Shown: one piece after another, positions 1 to 10,239 of the stretch
Numbering within the stretch: position 1 is the first letter of the stretch
Layout: each line of letters opens with the position of its first letter
Source of the DNA: Paraconiothyrium sp. Pb-2020
Lineage: Eukaryota > Ascomycota > Dothideomycetes > Pleosporales > Didymosphaeriaceae
Reading direction: 5' to 3'
DNA: 64,000 nucleotides
Assembly: GCA_022419385.1 (NCBI GenBank)
Contig: JAJUBI010000008.1
Span: forward strand, 682,001-746,000
Notes under the pieces: model-generated
Database searches by the model: none
What the model was told of the DNA's origin: nothing
Seen by the model: the letters and a program-made list of their open reading frames with translations, nothing else
Program-made: the position numbers and the translations under genes

Positions 1-658
1 TTGTTAGATTCTCAGGGTCAGGAGAAGTTGTCTGCATATTTTCGGAGTCGATGAAGCATTTTCACAGTGGCTGCTCGTCTCAACGCTCAGATCAGATTGG
101 ACGAATGAAAAATTGGAGCTTTTTGATAGAGGCTTCCTGATCCTAGACACTCAAACGTGATCTTGCTGACCATGTGTGATATGGAACATCTGCGTGTCGC
201 TTGACGAGGGAGTCTTCGTGCTGCCAACGAGGACTGGGCAGTCGGTACTTCTGGATATGCTCAGAAGAGACGTTGGGAGCGACCTGAAATTTGGACGACT
301 TGCAACGATCGATTGTTATGCTAGGTTTTGTTCAAGGTGCCGCTCGAGGCGCTCCCAGAGTGGACGTGGAACTGGCCAATCGTTGCGTCCCTGTTTTCGA
401 AGTAAGCAGTAGGGAAGCCGGCAAGCCGTACAACTGGACCGACGTCAATGACAGAACTAGCCCTTTTGATATATGAAGTTTCTGGGTAACAACCGTGTCT
501 CAATGAGGTCATGACAAGCATACTGTAGGATGGTTGTGATGAGAACTGCATGTGCCTTTCGTGGGAAATCGCGCCAAGACGCTAAGGCGCGAGCATTGGC
601 AATTGCGAAGCTCCATCATCGCATCCGACCTCCAGCACGAACAAACCCTCCCACAACC
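1..658. other. Left edge, no assignable gene
   Basis: No reading frame here has a convincing protein-like composition on either strand. The last part should contain the promoter and 5' leader of the complex I subunit gene that starts at 659. A gene truncated by the window edge cannot be excluded for the first 150 bases. Confidence 0.4.
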
Positions 659-1472
659 ATGCAGGCCCTTCGAAGGACAGCAGCGTCTGCTGCTCGAAAA
701 GGCCGCACCGCCGTGCCCCGCCAGCAGCGTCGATACGCTCACGATGAGCACCACCACGCCCACAGCGAGCCCGTCAACGAGTCCATGGGTGTACGTCAAT
801 CCTCCCCGCACACTGCCGAGTCCTTCGCGATTGCATGAAAACCATTCCAAATGCCATATAAGCTCTTTTGGATCATATGCTGACCTAATTGGACGTATAG
901 CTAGGCTTCTGGATTCCTATCGGCTCGATCCCCGTCTTCACTGGCCTTTACCTCGTCTCGCGAGGCGACGCCGATGCGCCCTCGATCCTTACCCGTCTCA
1001 TCAACAGGTACACAGAGGCGACAGAGCGGTACGCGGAGAGGAACGCCTTGCACGTTAGCATGATCGAGCGGGCGGGTTCCGACAGGGTGCTTTTCGCGCA
1101 GTCCAGGCCGCAGGAGCATGTGAACATGAGGTTCCCAGAGTATGTACCTGAATCTATCCGCTGCGCGAGAGGCAGCGTGACATCTGAACAATTCTGGCCG
1201 AAATACTGGAGCGACCAATGCGGGATTGTTGCAATTGGCTGACATGACGCAGGATCATGAACCAAGGTTCACCTTTCAACGTCCCTGCCGGACAGGTCAA
1301 CAACATGGAGAAGGTCATCGAAAAATTCAAGAAAGAGGCCAACGAGGACAACGAGCGCAAGCTGCAGGCGCTGCGGGACGACAACATCAAGTCTGAGCAG
1401 CCATGGGAGCGATTCCCCGCACCTGGCCCTGAGAACCAGAGATGGCCGTCCAAGGGTGTAGGATCTGTTTAA
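659..1472 (+). CDS. NADH-ubiquinone oxidoreductase 17.8 kDa-type accessory subunit (mitochondrial complex I)
   Basis: Three exons, 659-790, 901-1139 and 1253-1472, give 196 residues. Both introns are GT..AG: the first is phase 0, and the second (GTATGT..CAG) is phase 2 and rebuilds a Glu codon. The N-terminus (MQALRRTAASAARKGR) is basic and amphipathic, as expected for a mitochondrial presequence, and is followed by a His-rich stretch. A single hydrophobic segment follows (GFWIPIGSIPVFTGLYLV). The C-terminal half carries RFPEIMNQGSPFNVPAG, which matches my memory of the fungal 17.8 kDa complex I subunit family. The role is structural: an accessory subunit of the inner-membrane NADH dehydrogenase, without catalytic residues. 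The family assignment is from recalled similarity; the exon structure is seen in the sequence. The start at 659 is the first ATG that yields the presequence. Confidence 0.8.
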
Positions 1473-1927
1473 CTCTGTACATATACCGAAATGAAAGTCG
1501 TCTCCTTTGTCACTTCCTTTCGAGATATGGTCCTTGATCCACTACCTATATGCTTATTTCTTCTTTTCTGTCACGTTTCCGTTGCCTCCAGTACTTGAAG
1601 ACTGCTGGACATCATGCACGTCAGGGTTCTCGATATTTCATTTTTCGTATACGCACGGCTCGAAAGTACCCGCTCCAGTCACAGTTATCTCGAAAGGTAG
1701 GGCCGCATAGGGAAGAGCTTTGTCAACCGATGAATAGCGAGGAAGGAACTTGAATAACGTTCATGCGGAGTATTGATTTCAATATCGACAATCATCTCCC
1801 TTCAGCGATCGCCATGTCAAGCACCATCCGTCCATGTTTCCCTCTTTGCCACTGCTACAATCCAGCAGCCCACCCACCCGTCTATATGTCCCCCTTCCCC
1901 AAACCCTTCTTGTCTAGTGGGACCGCC
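1473..1927. other. Convergent 3' region
   Basis: This lies between the ends of the complex I subunit gene (+) and a gene on the minus strand, so it should hold only two 3' untranslated regions. No frame looks coding. Confidence 0.5.
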
Positions 1928-2851
1928 TCATTCAGCCCTCCTTTTGTCTTCCTCGACCTCTTTCGCCTTCACCTTCTCGAACTCTTCTTCGGACTCTGGG
2001 AGTGCAGCGTGGTCCTTGCTCGAGGAGGATGACGAGAAAGAGAGCCGCTTTGCTTTCTCTTTGATGCTAGAGAGGGCGGACCGCACGCTTGATCTATCCA
2101 ACGTCAGTAAAGAGAAGCGAGGGTAGTGTGCCGGGCGATGTACTTTTTCTCCCCTTTGGGACCGAGCGACGCTTCTGATGTCTCTTGAGATCGTCGCTCC
2201 TCCGGTTGAGCTTGCGGTATAGCCTGTCGCATGAGAAGGCCTTGGCCCTGTCCTATGGTAGATACGGGAAATGCCTGTTCAGGCATCCTGGGCTGCTTGG
2301 CCTTTGTGTTCTTAGATGCGCCTGCTGAACTTGAAGATGCCATGAGGCCACTTATTGGCGCGCTGGCAACAGGGTGGACGGTTGAGATAGCGAAATGGTC
2401 TGGCATACAATCTGCCGGTTGTGTTCTCTGAAAAATCTCCTGGTGTAAAGGATTGGGAGCGGCAGCGGTCGGGGGGTCGGATGGAAGGTCTAAGTGCTTG
2501 GAGAAAAGATGGCTCGGAGATGTTCTTGGAATCTTGATATGTAAGGTAGCAATGGTGAGAGCGCTGTGTTCCTTTTGGATGCTGATACCTTATTGGTATT
2601 TGTAGGTGTAAGTGTCGTCCGTTGAAGGTGTATACGCGGTCCCTTCGTAACCTATCTGCGGAGCTTCTCAGGGTTGGACGGTGAATGGTGGTATCAGAGC
2701 TGTGTTGCGTAGTCGTTTCTACCTGAAGTATACCGCTTTGTGATTAGTTTGTGTGGCGCCTTTTGGGGGGCACGCTTCTGGAAAGAATTGCGTTTGCGAA
2801 TATGATGGGCTGTGATGGTGATGCGGCCTCAGGAGGCAAACATCTAGGCAT
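1928..2851 (-). CDS. Hypothetical Ser/Pro-rich protein, four-exon model
   Basis: The model is complement of 1928-2093, 2144-2532, 2589-2651 and 2774-2851, 231 residues, all phases consistent. The 3' half is the most secure: exon 2144-2532 joins 1928-2093 across a 50-nt intron with a clear ACTGAC branch site and TAG acceptor. The two 5' exons are weaker, because the first donor is GTGCCC. The protein is low in hydrophobic residues, with a poly-Ser segment (ASSSSAG), a second Ser run (FSSSSSSKD) and a charged Glu/Lys C-terminus, so it is probably largely disordered. There is no signal peptide, membrane segment or recognisable domain, and I cannot assign a function. The gene is convergent with the complex I subunit gene. 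Confidence 0.5.
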
Positions 2852-3124
2852 CTTATGTCTACGTAAGATGATACAGTGCATCCGCATGTGTGCTTAGCTG
2901 CATGATGGCAGTGACTCTACAAATGGGTGTGATACTAGCGGGCTGTGTCTCATTGTGATTCATAGATGCATCGCATCTCGTTCAGGACATAGCGTTCTGC
3001 TATTGCAACTTCGGTCGCTGTCTGAATGGGATGATGCGAAAAATGCGAGGCCGTGCAATGCCTACAGACAATTCCAATAAGTTAGACTATACATGCGCGT
3101 GCTGTGTCAGCTTATGACTCCTCA

Positions 3125-3649
3125 ATGGAGCACCAGTCAAGTGCGGCAGACACAGACCCGGACATCAAGCTTCACGCCAATCTCCTCGAAATGCTTGGTA
3201 CCTTACGTGCTGTTCTCGTCGCCCACCTACCTTCCCAGTTGCAATACAGGATGCTCTAAACCACAGCCATGTGTCTAGTTATTTCCTCACCGGTATGACT
3301 TCACGTATGCAGTTCCAGCACAGAAGCACTCACACAGCACACCCCTTATCGCAGCCGCTCCTCAAGCCCCATTGGCCTTCTACTACCCGAGGTAGACACC
3401 ACTTCAATATCACGACCGGTGGGAGCGAACGATGACTCAAAAGTTCGGTAAGGCATCAACAAATGACGCGGCTTATGCTTGTGAGTACGCCCAGGCAAGC
3501 GGCACGTGGCGGGTGGGCAGGAATGTGCGGGCGAGGAGGATCGGCAGTGCCTGCCGTTTCGGGCGAGGAGTCATTGCAGCGCTGCAACCGCTACCTTCTA
3601 CAAAAAGCATATTAGCCCTCCAGAAAGCTTACCAAAGGGTGTTTCGTAA
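3125..3649 (+). CDS. Small unidentified protein, four exons, 106 residues
   Basis: Exons 3125-3197, 3239-3292, 3324-3447 and 3580-3649 join in consistent phase. The intron signals GTACCT..CCCAG, GTATGA..CACAG, GTAAGG..TGCAG are acceptable fungal sites, but the first two introns are only 41 and 31 nt, which is short. The product begins MEHQSSAADTDPD, then a probable helix (LHANLLEMLVAIQDALNHS), a Ser/Arg stretch and the end SPPESLPKGVS. If the first intron is retained, the frame stops at 3262. I do not recognise the family. Size and an N-terminal helix would suit a small subunit of a larger complex, but that is a guess. It runs convergently towards a minus-strand frame starting at 4060. Confidence 0.4.
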
Positions 3650-3703
3650 TGATTGGATCGTCGAGAATCGCCTCGGAAATCTTCTCAAGCCCGAGATTGA
3701 GGT

Positions 3704-4060
3704 TTAGACGAGGGTAACGGCATGTGCATGAAGGATGAGTAGAACAGGCAGTAGAGTAACGAGAACGACCAGGATGAGTATATTCATAGCTTGGACATGG
3801 TATTTCATGTCGACATCAGCTTTCCGAAAATGACCACAGAGGGTTGTTGGCCCTATAAAACGCCTGAAGCTGGTGCAGTAAACCTCAAATATACCACTCC
3901 CAGCCGAGTTCGATGCCCAGATAGCGCCTGACCACCAAAATGCTCGCTCGTAATCAACGCCAGCCGAGATATCGTACAAATCTGCTTCTATCCCAACATG
4001 CTCATAAAGGTCGTAAAGAGTGCGGACATCTAAGATTGCCGCTGTTGCTGTGCTATTACC
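3704..4060 (-). other. Coding-like frame with a C-terminal hydrophobic helix, no start codon
   Basis: An open frame of about 118 codons has fungal-like codon choice and ends in a strongly hydrophobic segment (NILILVVLVTLLPVLLIL) followed by a short tail, like a tail-anchored protein. It has no ATG near its 5' end and overlaps the last codons of the SHE3-like gene in another frame. It may be an alternative 3' exon of that gene, a gene whose 5' exon I cannot find, or chance. No family recognised. Confidence 0.25.
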
Positions 4061-5358
4061 CACTTCATCTTGTCCTTGGTCAGTTGCAATTCTTGCACCA
4101 GCCTTGCCGCCTCCTCTTCCTTCCTGGGCACGGCCACTCGCAATCGTGCAGCCTCTTGTGTCAAATTTTCCATCTCTTTCTGATGTTCGCGTTTGTATTG
4201 TCCCATCATATCGGTCATTCTGGTCTCGGTCCGCTGTTTCCGAGCAAGTTCGTGTTGTAATTGATCGCTGATAATGGCTTGTCGCTTAATCTTATCGGCA
4301 TCCTCGTACTGCTTTTGCCGTAGCTCCTTCATCTGCTCGGCAATGTACTTGATCTTCTTCTCGTAGCCGTCGGTCATTCGCTTGTAACCTTCTCGAGCTG
4401 TGTCCGCATTCGTTTCGGACAGATGTTTCTGCTCGTATGCCGCTGCGAGTTGGCGTTGTGTCTCGGACCGTGTGTCTCCGAGCATCTTGAGGGCCTCTTC
4501 TGCCCTCTGCTCGGCAGCCTTTCTTCTCTTGGATTCCTGTTCGAGCTGTGCCCTCATCTCTTCCAGTTTCCTGTCCTTTCGTTCCAAAGCTCTTGCATTT
4601 GTATCGACGAGTAGTTGCAGGTGCTGGTGCTCAGCGCGTGAGTCCTCGGCCTTTGTGCGTGCGGCCGTAACACGCTTCGCTTCCTCTTCTCGAGCCAGCC
4701 GCTCAGCTTTCAGTTCTCTCTTCAGCTTCTCGTTCTCGGATGTGATCTTATCGATGTATTGTGACGTTTTCGAGGCTTGTGAGGCAGCGTGCGCATTGGG
4801 ACGAGCCCAGCCGTTCGGCGCAGGTGAAGGTTCGGGAGCCATCGGTGAGTCAACGGGCAGCGGACCGATCGGATTGCGAGGGAGAGTGTGAATTGCGGGC
4901 ATGGCAGGGTTGCCAGACGTCGGGAAGGGAGAATCGCTCAGTGAAGTCAATATGCTGTTGCTCGGCCCCAAGCTATTGACATTGTCCCACGAGCTAGGAC
5001 CAGGGCTGGGTAATAGCGATGCTGTGGAAATTTCGAAGAATCAGTATACAAAAACTCCAAACATTCAGTAAGCGGTGAAGAGGATAGGAATGAAGCGCGG
5101 AAAGCGTAGTTCCAGCGCATGCAATTGCCGGGTAAAGGATGCTGGCAGTACACGGTTTTGGGTTTTGTTGTTTTGGCAGGGGTCAGGGGTGAGCTTACTC
5201 GTCTTAGATTTGAGCGGCGTGCACGGCTTGCCGCCGCTGCGTAAGTTTGCCAATGACGATGTTCGGAGCCGCGGAACCGGGTTAATAGCCGTGGCCATCT
5301 GCTCCTCATCGTTAGGGCTGCTGGATCTGTGTCGCTGTCGCGGTTTCCAACATGCCAT
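4030..5358 (-). CDS. SHE3-like coiled-coil protein
   Basis: Two exons, complement of 4030-5021 and 5199-5358, give 383 residues with a phase 1 intron (GTAAGC..CACAG, 177 nt). The N-terminal 130 residues are Ser/Pro-rich (SLLPSPGPSSWDNVNSLGP) and probably disordered. From about residue 135 to the end there is an almost unbroken coiled coil rich in Glu, Lys, Arg and Gln (KLKRELKAERLAREEEAKR). The arrangement resembles the fungal SHE3 family, which in yeast links She2/mRNA to a class V myosin. That link is family knowledge and need not hold in a filamentous fungus. The ATG at 5358 was chosen for the phase-consistent model; an ATG nearer RLRTSSLANLRS or an extra 5' exon in 5.4-5.9 kb is possible. 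Other long coiled-coil proteins could look the same. Confidence 0.6.
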
Positions 5359-6156
5359 GGCTGCAAATGCTGCTATGACCGGCTCCAACGGTGCAAGAGT
5401 CACAATGCTTATGTAGAAGGTGCACCTGGACGTCTGCAATCAGGGATCGTAAACAGACGTCGATGTGGTCTGCCGCAAGACACACAATAAGACAAAGATG
5501 ATGGCATACCAGACCGCACACGAAGCCTGGGCCGGTATTAGTAGCTGAGGTATGAATGAGGGCGAGATAGTCCTTCAGTCTTCGATACAGCTGTCGAGGC
5601 GACCCGTTGTGGCAGTCGCGGCTTCGAATCGAGCGCTTATAGAGGCCCCGTCCTGGACTCGGGTAACAAGGCGTGGGTAAGAGGATGTTTCTGTACACAA
5701 CAATCAGTAATCTGCTCTGCGACGTGACCGAACGCGACTGGGGAAGCGAAGCTGCGTTCTTCGTGCCTGCCGATCTCGAAAGTTGTGTCGAATCAGAGCG
5801 TGGGGAAGGCGAGCTTTGCGATGACGTAAGCGACGTCGCACCGCTACACCGGATTTGCACCCGCGTAAACCTGAACGATCACCAGTCGCTTGTCTTAGCT
5901 GCACAAGTTTCCCCCAGGCCTCACGTCAAATGTGGAGCTCGAAACCATAGCAACATCCCCCCAAGCGTGTCTGACCATGACGCACACGCGTTGCCCAACG
6001 TTTACCGTCAGTTCCGCTCTCTCTGATTCCAGCGCTATCAACTCTTGTCCACGCTTTCCCGTTGCTCAGCTTCGCACCTAAAGCAGAACCCCTGCATACT
6101 TGCATAGCCAATTTTGGCAAGTGGCGCAGATGAAACGACCCCCCACCCGGTTTCAG
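5359..6156. other. Intergenic, with a Ser-rich minus-strand frame
   Basis: A minus-strand frame at about 5700-5860 reads as a Ser/Gln/Arg-rich stretch without an ATG. It could be an upstream exon of the SHE3-like gene. The 6000-6100 part is pyrimidine-rich, like a fungal promoter for a plus-strand gene. Confidence 0.3.
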
Positions 6157-6436
6157 CGGCGATGGCGCGGGTATCCATGGATCATGGTTGTCGCGCGCGA
6201 ATGAACTATATGCATCACTTGAAGCTGCAAAAAGGGGTCTCCAGCCGGAGGTGTACTTCGACATTATATTCATTCTCGCATTGGAGGACAATGATCCTTG
6301 GAGATGGGCCCGGCAGCTTTGGTGTGACACAGAAGATCAAGACGAAGCGCGTACAGAGGTACTATGCGGTTTCATGTTGACGCAGCGGACAGAGGAATGT
6401 CTTTCACAAGAGTCGGACAACATGGATGCTTTATGA
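6157..6436 (+). CDS. Orphan exon or truncated gene
   Basis: The frame that ends at TGA 6434-6436 has clear coding composition for about 93 codons (for example VYFDIIFILALEDNDPW and ARQLWCDTEDQDEARTEV) and is acidic and helical in character. It has no in-frame ATG; it opens after a TTTCAG acceptor at 6151-6156, so it reads as a last exon. I found no convincing 5' exon in the pyrimidine-rich sequence upstream. Either the first exon is short and missed or this is the tail of a decayed gene. No family recognised. Confidence 0.35.
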
Positions 6437-7526
6437 ATGGACATGCATGTTTTGAAGCAAGGCCGATTGTTCAACATGACGGTTACCGCTATCGGCGGTT
6501 CATCACACGTACGAGATGCCTACCGGACTTCATGGCACGGCTTGCTGCTCACCGTCCAGCTTGAAAAATCAGATTGACTCAATCTGATCTGACTTGATCT
6601 CGCCATCAACGTTTTTTTCTTCGGGAGTTACATTTTCAGCGGCCGCTTGACGAGCTCTGCGCGTATCCCCTCTCACTGGTAGCCGAGCGGCACGCACTCC
6701 TTTCTCTATCAGACCCTTCGCTTCTTTGTACTAGTCTCTGGCATTCTGGTACACCGTAAGAATTAGGCCCAGAAGCAGTTGAATATATATATTGTGAGTA
6801 TGGCAGTGAAGTTTACGTCATCCAACACGGGGCCATGCTCTCCAAGCAAGATAGGTGCCATACCAAGATAATCGGTAACAGCTCTGCATCCATATGCAAT
6901 ACTACTGCAGTCTTGGAAGCAGTCTTCTCGCTAACACAACTTGCGGATTGGGTAGGTAGAATTATGGCTTCGCGTAGTATTGCCCAATCGAGGCCGGGCA
7001 CGCTGCAAGGCTGAATTCTTACGCCCGTCCATATCCATCACCTCCACACCCGCAAATCACAGCGACGGTTTGTTATCACCAGTAACACAGCACGATAGCC
7101 GAGCCGTATTGGCTGCACTACGTCACTGTTCATATGTCATGCACAATCGTGTTTCCGACGTTGGCGCGCTTCGCCTTTGCTGGCGTCATACACAGTACAC
7201 CATAGGTGGTTTATTGCTTTTGCAACCTCGTATTCGTCGCAGCCTCAAATCGCTAAGGGTGTGTTGCTGTCGTCTAGCGTCAACAGTTGTCGGCATACCT
7301 GTTCTCCGAGAGCCATTCGAAGATCGCGACTATTCTCTCAGTTATGCAGGGCGTCCGCAACTACGGAAGCTATGTCTGGACTTGTAATGGAGCGACCTAG
7401 ACCAAGCCTTATATACACCCTCACATTCTCTCGCTTTTCGCGATCGATTCGATTCTCTCTCTTCGCTTCGAGCACGCAGAGTTCATCGGTTCATTGGTTC
7501 TTCACCATCCTTCGATAATCGAATTT
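6437..7526. other. Intergenic, upstream of the P450 gene
   Basis: About 1.1 kb without a credible gene. The last 120 bases hold a TATA-like box and a CT-rich leader for the P450 gene. Nothing else is apparent. Confidence 0.45.
7409..7416 (+). promoter_or_regulatory. TATA-like box of the P450 gene
   Basis: TTATATAC lies about 115 bases before the ATG at 7527 and is followed by a CT-rich stretch (7430-7470), the usual layout of a filamentous-ascomycete core promoter. Confidence 0.35.
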
Positions 7527-9241
7527 ATGTGGTCGATAGCTGCGGTAGTAGGCCTGGCCCTGGCCTCCATATACGTTTTGCACAATGTCAAGACATACTT
7601 GGAGCTCCGCGATTTCGGAGGACACTGGTCTGCCGGTTGGACAAGGCTGTGGCTTCTCCGCTGTCACCATAGTGGTGAAATGAACAAGAAATTCACAGAA
7701 ATCAACGATAGATACGGTACGTTACTCTGAGTCCCAAAGATGGGATGGCTGCAAGACAGCATTATGAGAGCTCTAAATTCTCGGTTTTACGGGGCTGTCA
7801 TTGCCCTTGTGTGTTTGCCAGTCGTCAAGGTTTGTGAATTCGGAACAATGCGTTGACGCTTCAATTCCATAGGATCTACAGCACGCGTCGCACCGAAAAT
7901 GTTGATCACAAGCGACCCAGAACTTGTGCGACGTATGAATGCCGTACGGTCACCGTTCACCAGAGGCCCCTGGTACACATCTCTAAAACTTCACCCGAAG
8001 AGTGAAAACATTGCTTGCTATACCGATGAAGATAAACATGACGACATGCGCAGCCGTATGTCATTTGGATACTCTGGCAAAGAGAACGTCCACTTGGAGA
8101 AAGACATTGATGATCTAATACTCGAGATGATCAATCTTATGCAGAAGGAATATATCACGAAGCCAGAGGAGAAACTCTTCCGCAGTATGGACTTGGCAAA
8201 GGTTACGTCTTATTTCACTCTCGACATCATTTCTAAAGTCGCCTTCGGAGAGCCTTTTGGCTTCCTGGCAGCCAACGACGATCCCTTTGGTTATGCAGCC
8301 AATCTGAAGCAGTACTTGCCCGCCGTTGCCTGGTTCGGAGTTTATCACGAACTCACAAACATCCTCAAAATACCCTTCATCAAAGCAGCACTACCAAGCT
8401 CGATGGATAAGCGTGGATTAGGGCGCGTCATGGGCTTCGCGCACGATCGCGTATGGGAGCGCTTCGGGGAGCAAGCTATCTTGCGGCAGGATATGCTGAA
8501 CTCTTTTATCAAGAGCGGATTGACGCCGCTCGAGTTGGAAGGCGAAACCATGTTACAGATTACAGCTGGGTCCGACAGCACAGCATCAGCTTTGCGCATT
8601 ACTATGCACTTCATTTCCACCTCTCCACCGATACTGCAGCGTCTTCTCGCGGAAGCAAATGAGGCTATAGCAGCTGGAAAGGTTAGTCGGCCAATCATCA
8701 GGAACTCCGAAGCTCTTCAGCTGCCGTACCTTCAAGCTTGTATAAAAGAGGGAATGCGAGTATATCCTCCTATTACTGGCCTAATGGCCAAGATGGTGCC
8801 GAACGGCGGAACCAAGATCGAAGTGGACAATGTGGAGAAGTATGCTCCCAGCGGTACTCAGATTGGTTGGAACAGCTGGGGCATGATGCGCAACAAAGAG
8901 ATCTTTGGGGCGGACGTCGAAATATTCCGCCCGGAACGATGGCTTGCACGGGATGACACGGAAGAGACAGCAAGATACATGCTCAGAATGAACGAGACAC
9001 TTTCTCTTGTCTTCGGCTATGGTCGGTTCGGTTGCCTTGGGAAAGTGGTCGCGAACATGGAACTTAACAAAGCGCTGATAGAGGTGTGTGCGAACGCATT
9101 CTGTTCTAGGAACGCTGCTTACCAGAACAGACTTTACTACGCTTCAACTTGCAACCTTGTAGCCTATCAGAGCCTTTCAAGGAGTTTTGCTCTGGATTCT
9201 ACATCCACGATGATATGAAGTTTATTGTTACCGAACGCTAG
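7527..9241 (+). CDS. Cytochrome P450 monooxygenase, pisatin-demethylase-like
   Basis: Exons 7527-7716, 7873-9083 and 9131-9241 encode 503 residues, the normal full length. Phases are 1 and 0, with GTACGT and GTGTGT donors. Residues 1-20 form a membrane anchor (MWSIAAVVGLALASIYVL), so the enzyme should sit in the ER membrane and take electrons from P450 reductase. All signatures are present: the I-helix motif AGSDST, the K-helix ExxR in KEGMRVYPP, the PERW segment, and the heme loop FGYGRFGCLGK with the cysteine ligand near residue 451. Arg is shifted by one in that loop compared with the textbook motif, as in other fungal P450s of this group. Overall similarity to pisatin demethylase-type P450s is from memory; substrate unknown. 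No other biosynthetic gene is adjacent, so a role in detoxification of plant compounds is as likely as one in secondary metabolism. Confidence 0.92.
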
Positions 9242-9783
9242 ATAGGAGCAATTGATAAGGGCAGGGTATTTGCATCTTCAGAACCGTTGAGTCAAGATAG
9301 ATAAACAAGAAAACGCCGGCACTACTGCTGAGAAACATCAATAGTATATGCAGGAACGAGACTGACCGAAAGATGGCAGAGCTGTGGTTGATTCTGGATT
9401 TGAGAACACTGGGCTGCACACAAGAAACAAGTTGTGATAGTAATCTCTTCGATTATACTACCTCAGTAGTATCGCTTCATTTCGATTGTTTCCTCTTCCT
9501 ATATCATGCTAATCGTAGAGTACCATGGCCGCATTACCCTGCTAACGCCCATCCACAGTAATACACAAGAGTCTAATCGCATATTCCTCGTTTCCACCCC
9601 GGAAGCGGACCTTGCCTGGAGTCTGACGGTCATTACGCTTTGAGAAACCCGGGACCCAAAACGCCATACAACCTAAGGCGGCCTAAGCGGCGAATCATTG
9701 TAGGCATTGTGGCTCGGTGAAAAACCAGCTTAAGAAAGAAATAGTGCGCGCTTATACAGATCAAGCGCACTTCCGCTCGCTAC
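9242..9783. other. Convergent 3' intergenic region
   Basis: This lies between the ends of the P450 gene (+) and the 151-residue protein gene (-). No coding-like frame seen. Confidence 0.45.
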
Positions 9784-10239
9784 TTACAGCTCCGTATCCA
9801 TATCGTCGTCCATCGCAGAATCTCTCCTTTCGATGGAAGGAGTCTTCGTCAGTCCATTGACAGTTGGCCTTACTTCTAGGCTTCTTATCAGCTCTTCCTC
9901 GTTCTCAACCGCCAAATCCTCTTCTCTCAGGCTTTGCCAGTTCATCGGTTCTCGATGTATCGCCACAACATATTGCTTGCCATTTTGTGCAGTGGGATCG
10001 TATTGGTACCCAACGTAAGTGCCATCGCGTGCTTTGTATTCGAACATCCTGGTTCCGGCTTTTGGCTCGGGAATGGCAGACGAAGGAGCGGTGTCGAATT
10101 CAGGGTCGAAGGTCTCAATGACTTGGTCAAGAAGGACAGGACCTTCATCACTGTTGTTGAGGCGCTTGGATGGATTGAAGAGGTATTTTATTGTGTTGTT
10201 GTTCGCGTCGTGGAATTGATAGACTTCAAAGGCGGACAT
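9784..10239 (-). CDS. Small acidic hypothetical protein, 151 residues
   Basis: A single exon starting at ATG 10239 (MSAFEVYQFHDANNNTIKY). An upstream extension of the frame lacks coding character, so this ATG was preferred. The N-terminal two thirds looks like a small beta-rich domain (YLFNPSKRL, TRMFEYKARDGTYVGYQY); the C-terminus is acidic (SAMDDDMDTEL). There is no signal peptide or membrane segment, so it is probably cytosolic or nuclear. I do not recognise the family. The sequence before the gene contains an AT-rich TATATTTATATATA stretch at about 10370 that may be its core promoter. Confidence 0.75.
   Translation of the reverse strand: MSAFEVYQFHDANNNTIKYLFNPSKRLNNSDEGPVLLDQVIETFDPEFDTAPSSAIPEPKAGTRMFEYKARDGTYVGYQYDPTAQNGKQYVVAIHREPMNWQSLREEDLAVENEEELIRSLEVRPTVNGLTKTPSIERRDSAMDDDMDTEL

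Noticed and set aside
5600..5660. A TTCGAATC T-loop-like sequence suggesting a tRNA
   Set aside because: No cloverleaf with a matching acceptor stem or D-arm could be folded around it; coincidental.
9001..9040. Heme loop of the P450 lacking Arg at the usual place
   Set aside because: Fungal P450 families of this type often carry the Arg one position earlier (GYGRFGCLG), so it is not a defect.
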